IMG/VR virus record: IMGVR_UViG_3300028025_000012 | Coordinates: 1 to 33,786 of that record | Reading direction: 5' to 3' (one strand) | DNA from: a virus | DNA length: 33,786 bases | Shown here: positions 30,441 to 33,786 of the stretch, piece after piece | Numbering within the stretch: the stretch's first letter is position 1 | How the letters are laid out: each line of letters begins with the position of its first letter | Program-made: the position numbers and the translations under genes | Notes under the pieces: generated by a model | The model's input: the letters and a program-made list of their open reading frames with translations, nothing else | Database searches by the model: none | What the model was told of the DNA's origin: nothing

Positions 30441-33326
30441 TTATATTACTTGTGTCCACGCACCGTTATAGAAAAATAAATTGGAACCACTCACCGCTAA
30501 GTCACCAATATTTCCTGCTGGTAATGGGTTTTGTGGTGTCAAATTCATTTTTTCTGTTACGTTAATTGAACCTGTTATTGTAGTGTCACTTACAAATGTT
30601 AATGGGTTATTGTCATTTTTATATATAAATGAATCTCTTCCTTCAGTACCTATTGAAAATAAATTACTATAATCAGTACCATTGAATAAAATATTATTAA
30701 AATTACCTAAAATAAAGTTACCTGTACCACCTGTAAATTGAGGTGATGTTCCAATATAAGTATTAAAACTACCACTTTTTAAAGCACCGCCTGAACCAAT
30801 AAAAGTATTGTTACTACCACTTCTAAAAGTAAGAGTATTACCACCAACAACAGTTAAATTAACACTATCAGCAGTTACACCAAATGGTGTATTTACCTGG
30901 TCCATATTACAGTTACCACCTAATAATAATTTACCACTACTTTCTTTTTTGTATAAAGCGTTACGATTAAAATAGTCAGTAATTCTTGCAGCATCATTAC
31001 CATCATCCAATAACAACGAACCACTATTCATTCTTAATGAACCTGTTAATTGTTGTGTGCCACCAATTGAACCTGTTGTGATTAATCCATTTCTATCTGA
31101 ACTAACAATTGCCACACCATTTAATGTTAATGAACCTGATATATTAACTGAACCTGACAAGATTGTATTATTACTATTATCTACTTCAATTGCGTTTCTT
31201 CTATCACCTGCACCTGTACCATTACCAACAACAAATATCGTATTACCTGTGATTGATTTGTTCCACTTACCAAATACAGCCATACCATCAATAGTTTGAC
31301 GTGGATTGATTGAAAGGTTATTACCATATACAATTGAACTAAATACATCAGTATTAGAACCTGTTGCGTCCATATTAACGATATTGTTAATACCACCTAA
31401 CATATTTGTACTAAATGACCTTGCAGTGTTTGTTGCAGGGTTACCACCAAATTGAACGTGGTTACTAAAACCACCAATAATGTTTTGGTTAAAGTTAGTA
31501 TTATTGTTTGAACCTGTTTGAAAAAATGAGTTTGTTACAAATGTATTTTGACCGAATATAATATTACCAGCAGCAGATATTGATGAACTAACATTATTAA
31601 ATGTTATATTACCAACAAAATTGTTAGAACTAATGTTTGATTGACGTGCTACATTAATACTACCTGTTAATAAATTGGTATTTTGATTTATTGTTACGAC
31701 GTTATTATTAAAATTACTTGCGTAAAAAAGTGAACCTGATTGTGAATTGACTGTAACATTACTATAAATAACATTATTTTGAATTTGTGTATTAACACTT
31801 CCAGTAATAAGATTTATTGTCAACAAACCATTCAATTGATTATTTAATATTGTTGGTCTTAATAATGAACCTGTATTTAATGTTGGTATTGTTGAAACAA
31901 TATTATTACCACCTAAATAACCATATGACCCAGCAAAAGGTGTTGGTATTGTATTGTTCCTAAATGGATTGAATATAATATTATTAGAACCTGATATAAC
32001 GATTGAACCTGTTTGAGTTGCAATAATCGCAGGTCCACCATTTAATAATAAGTTAGATTGTGAAACTGGTGTTGATGATGTTATATTCAATTGAACTGAA
32101 CCACTTAATCTTGCTTCCGATACTAAGTTTAATAAACCATTATTAATTGTGTTAGTAATTAATGAACCTGATATAATTGTGTTAGGTAATATTAATGAAC
32201 CGCTTATAGCTTGTGTTGAAGTGTATGAACCTGTATTAACAAATCCTAACTCCGCACCTGTCTCATTTACCCACTGACTTGAACCTGAACGATAAACCAA
32301 TAGGTCACCATTCACTGGACTTGTAATATCCACGTCGTGAAGTTCCGATAATTCGTAACCATTATCCACGCTAATATAAGCTGAACCATTATTTAATTGT
32401 GGTCTTAATACTTGACCTAATCTTACTTCGTGATATGGTGCTGGTGGTATTACATTTGTATATTGACCTGATGATGATAAGTATAACATTTGTCCTGCGG
32501 TCATCCCATCAGTATTAATTCCAATTACTGTACCTTGTGCTACTATATTTGCAAAAGCGTTTGGTGCAACATCCGCAGTCAACATACCTAATGTGTTTGC
32601 TGAGTTTGCGTCATCAGTCCAACTTGCAGTGTCAAATAATGGATTATCACCATTCGCACCTACTATTCTAACTATCGTACCTTTTGTTAATGTACCTGCG
32701 TTATTATTCTTACCATAAACTACTAAGTCAAATGATATTGATGATGTTACTGCGTTTGTTATTGAACCTGATATACCACCTGTTACACTTAATGAACCTG
32801 TTATTTGTACATCATTTGTTGTAGCCCAAAACGATCCTGTTTGTGCAAATAAACTATCGCCACTTGTACCTGACGAACCTGAGGTTCCACTTGAACCTGA
32901 AACACCTGATGTTCCTGATGAACCATTTACACCGCTACTTCCTGACGTTCCTGAACTACCTGAACTTCCTGTTCCACCTGATGTTCCACTTGAACCTGAT
33001 GAACCTGAGGTGCCACTACTTCCATTTGAACCTGAACTACCTGATGTTCCAGCAGAACCTGACGAACCTGAGGTCCCACTTGATCCTGCCGTACCACTTG
33101 AACCACTCGTTCCTGAGGTACCATTTGTTCCGTTTGTGATTGGAACGTTGTTTATAAAAAATGAACCTGAGATATTCACCTCAGTGAAACTCATTTGTAA
33201 TGGACTATTATCTCCATCACCTGTTTGTATTGTTTGTAATGTATTGGTTAAACCTTGTGTGCTATCGGTCATTTTTAAAAGACCTTGATAGCTACTACTT
33301 ACATATTGATTTGTTAATTGACCCAT
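30441..33326 (-). CDS. Collagen-like fibre, 961 aa
   Basis: A virion fibre with an N-terminal domain (1-65), then 31 Gly-X-Y triplets (66-158) made almost only of GSS, GTS and GTA/GSN, with no proline. GDSLFAQTGSFWATTNDVQI links to a β domain ending VRLGQVLRPQLNNGSAYISV. A LHDVDITSPVNGDLLVYRSG motif follows, then long Asn-rich β-helix repeats (about 430-760). The C-terminus PAGNIGDLAVSGSNLFFYNG is shared with the 570-aa fibre. Trimerisation is expected from the Gly-X-Y tract and C-terminal domain. It probably mediates attachment. Confidence 0.8.
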   Translation of the reverse strand: MGQLTNQYVSSSYQGLLKMTDSTQGLTNTLQTIQTGDGDNSPLQMSFTEVNISGSFFINNVPITNGTNGTSGTSGSSGTAGSSGTSGSSGSAGTSGSSGSNGSSGTSGSSGSSGTSGGTGSSGSSGTSGSSGVNGSSGTSGVSGSSGTSGSSGTSGDSLFAQTGSFWATTNDVQITGSLSVTGGISGSITNAVTSSISFDLVVYGKNNNAGTLTKGTIVRIVGANGDNPLFDTASWTDDANSANTLGMLTADVAPNAFANIVAQGTVIGINTDGMTAGQMLYLSSSGQYTNVIPPAPYHEVRLGQVLRPQLNNGSAYISVDNGYELSELHDVDITSPVNGDLLVYRSGSSQWVNETGAELGFVNTGSYTSTQAISGSLILPNTIISGSLITNTINNGLLNLVSEARLSGSVQLNITSSTPVSQSNLLLNGGPAIIATQTGSIVISGSNNIIFNPFRNNTIPTPFAGSYGYLGGNNIVSTIPTLNTGSLLRPTILNNQLNGLLTINLITGSVNTQIQNNVIYSNVTVNSQSGSLFYASNFNNNVVTINQNTNLLTGSINVARQSNISSNNFVGNITFNNVSSSISAAGNIIFGQNTFVTNSFFQTGSNNNTNFNQNIIGGFSNHVQFGGNPATNTARSFSTNMLGGINNIVNMDATGSNTDVFSSIVYGNNLSINPRQTIDGMAVFGKWNKSITGNTIFVVGNGTGAGDRRNAIEVDNSNNTILSGSVNISGSLTLNGVAIVSSDRNGLITTGSIGGTQQLTGSLRMNSGSLLLDDGNDAARITDYFNRNALYKKESSGKLLLGGNCNMDQVNTPFGVTADSVNLTVVGGNTLTFRSGSNNTFIGSGGALKSGSFNTYIGTSPQFTGGTGNFILGNFNNILFNGTDYSNLFSIGTEGRDSFIYKNDNNPLTFVSDTTITGSINVTEKMNLTPQNPLPAGNIGDLAVSGSNLFFYNGAWTQVI
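32856..33131 (-). repeat. Collagen-like Gly-X-Y repeat tract
   Basis: On the plus strand a near-continuous run of ACCTGA(A/T)GTTCC-type units encodes 31 triplets. X and Y are almost always Ser, Thr or Ala, proline is absent, and third codon positions vary. A shorter copy of the same type lies in the 570-aa fibre gene at about 24207-24263. Confidence 0.8.
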
Positions 33327-33341
33327 ATTAATATTTTTGTT

Positions 33342-33786
33342 TTATACTTTTCTCCATACAGTTGATATTGTGTTCCATAACTGATCCAATTCGTACCACT
33401 TCTTATTTGTTACTACGAAAGGTAATTCAGGTAACACACACCTGTTATAATCAAATGGTTGTGTAACTTGTATATTCAACGTCCACCCACCCAATAAGGT
33501 TTCAAACCTTTCAAGGAAGGGATCACATGTTGCGTTCCAATTCAACTCATACTCACTCAAATAAAGAATCGTGAATATGTCATTACAAATTTCAAGACCA
33601 TCACTCATCACATCACGTTGATTTGATAAGTCATTATTAATTATATCTGTTATTACTATTTGGAAATTATATATCAATTCGTTTTGTGCTAACGTTGTTG
33701 TACCAGGAATAATCCACATACGACTATACAAGGGTTCTTTCTCAGTCTCAATATCCATCGTTAGCTGCGTTACATCACCGAACCCA
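33342..33786 (-). CDS. Duplicated tail-completion-like protein, 3' part (continues from 1-690)
   Basis: This segment holds the C-terminal 105 codons (33659-33342) of the 335-residue protein whose first 230 codons lie at 690-1. Bases 33660-33786 repeat codons already in 1-127. It contains most of the second domain copy (IINNDLSNQRDVMSDGLEIC, FLERFETLLGGWTLNI, QPFDYNRCVLP) and a short C-terminal tail (ELDQLWNTISTVWRKV). The stop lies 15 bases before the collagen-like fibre start. Confidence 0.8.
   Translation of the reverse strand, partial: GFGDVTQLTMDIETEKEPLYSRMWIIPGTTTLAQNELIYNFQIVITDIINNDLSNQRDVMSDGLEICNDIFTILYLSEYELNWNATCDPFLERFETLLGGWTLNIQVTQPFDYNRCVLPELPFVVTNKKWYELDQLWNTISTVWRKV
33660..33786. 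repeat. Terminal direct repeat, right copy
   Basis: Identical to bases 1-127. Removing one copy gives a closed circle of about 33,659 bp. See the left copy for interpretation. Confidence 0.95.

Noticed and set aside
32843-33288. Overlapping plus-strand and second minus-strand frames opposite the collagen-like tract
   Set aside because: Low-complexity shadows of the Gly-X-Y repeat DNA.
1-33786. tRNA genes, CRISPR array, integrase/attachment site, transposase, reverse transcriptase with variable repeat
   Set aside because: None was seen on either strand by eye: no cloverleaf with a GGTTCRA-type arm, no regularly spaced short repeats, no tyrosine or serine recombinase motif, and no RT YxDD motif.

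Overview
The window is one complete, circular phage genome that has been cut open. Bases 1-127 are repeated exactly at 33660-33786, and one gene reads in frame across the join, so the unique circle is about 33,659 bp. The evidence points to a siphovirus (tape measure and tail-tip genes, no sheath or contractile baseplate) infecting a member of the Bacteroidota. The signs are plus-strand promoters of the form TTTG-N19/20-TAnnTTTG, A/T-rich leaders without Shine-Dalgarno sequences, low GC, and virion proteins of types common in Bacteroidota phages. The host genus cannot be read from the sequence. No integrase, repressor, tRNA, CRISPR array or transposase is visible, so nothing indicates lysogeny.

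There are two divergent gene sets. From about 6830 a very long leftward (minus) set runs down to base 1, re-enters at 33786 and continues to 10358. Its order is: small genes, a PD-(D/E)XK-like nuclease, a zinc-ribbon/HTH protein, a sigma factor, a 39-aa Cys peptide, small terminase, a 56-aa protein, a GT2 glycosyltransferase, large terminase, a tail assembly chaperone with an apparent -1 frameshift, a tandemly duplicated tail-completion-like protein (across the contig ends), a collagen-like fibre, an HK97-gp10-like neck protein, two large tail-tip proteins, a second fibre, a Pro/Thr-linker protein, tape measure, a 41-aa basic peptide, a multidomain head protease, a scaffold-like protein, major capsid, a tube-like protein, portal, a connector and two small genes, one of them holin-like. 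The rightward (plus) set, 7351-10320, holds about eleven tightly packed small genes of unknown function, probably the early, host-directed genes.

Two stretches of 300 bp or more carry no gene. The divergent gap 6829-7350 contains a GC-elevated block (about 6900-7200) full of competing inverted repeats, then a DnaA-box-like 9-mer next to very AT-rich DNA. The gap 9140-9440 contains a Bacteroidota-type promoter, a candidate small RNA with a 10-bp closing stem, an intrinsic terminator, two tandem DnaA-box-like sites and a second, consensus promoter. No replication protein is recognisable anywhere, so replication may be driven by the host, and these gaps are the origin candidates.

Working together, the phage sigma factor and the zinc/HTH protein (behind an attenuator-like hairpin) are the visible candidates for timing control. 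The packaging, head and tail genes build the particle. Three fibre-type proteins with collagen-like, YadA-head-like and Pro/Thr-linked Cys modules probably decorate the tail or head. All functional calls rest on motif reading by eye; no database search was run.
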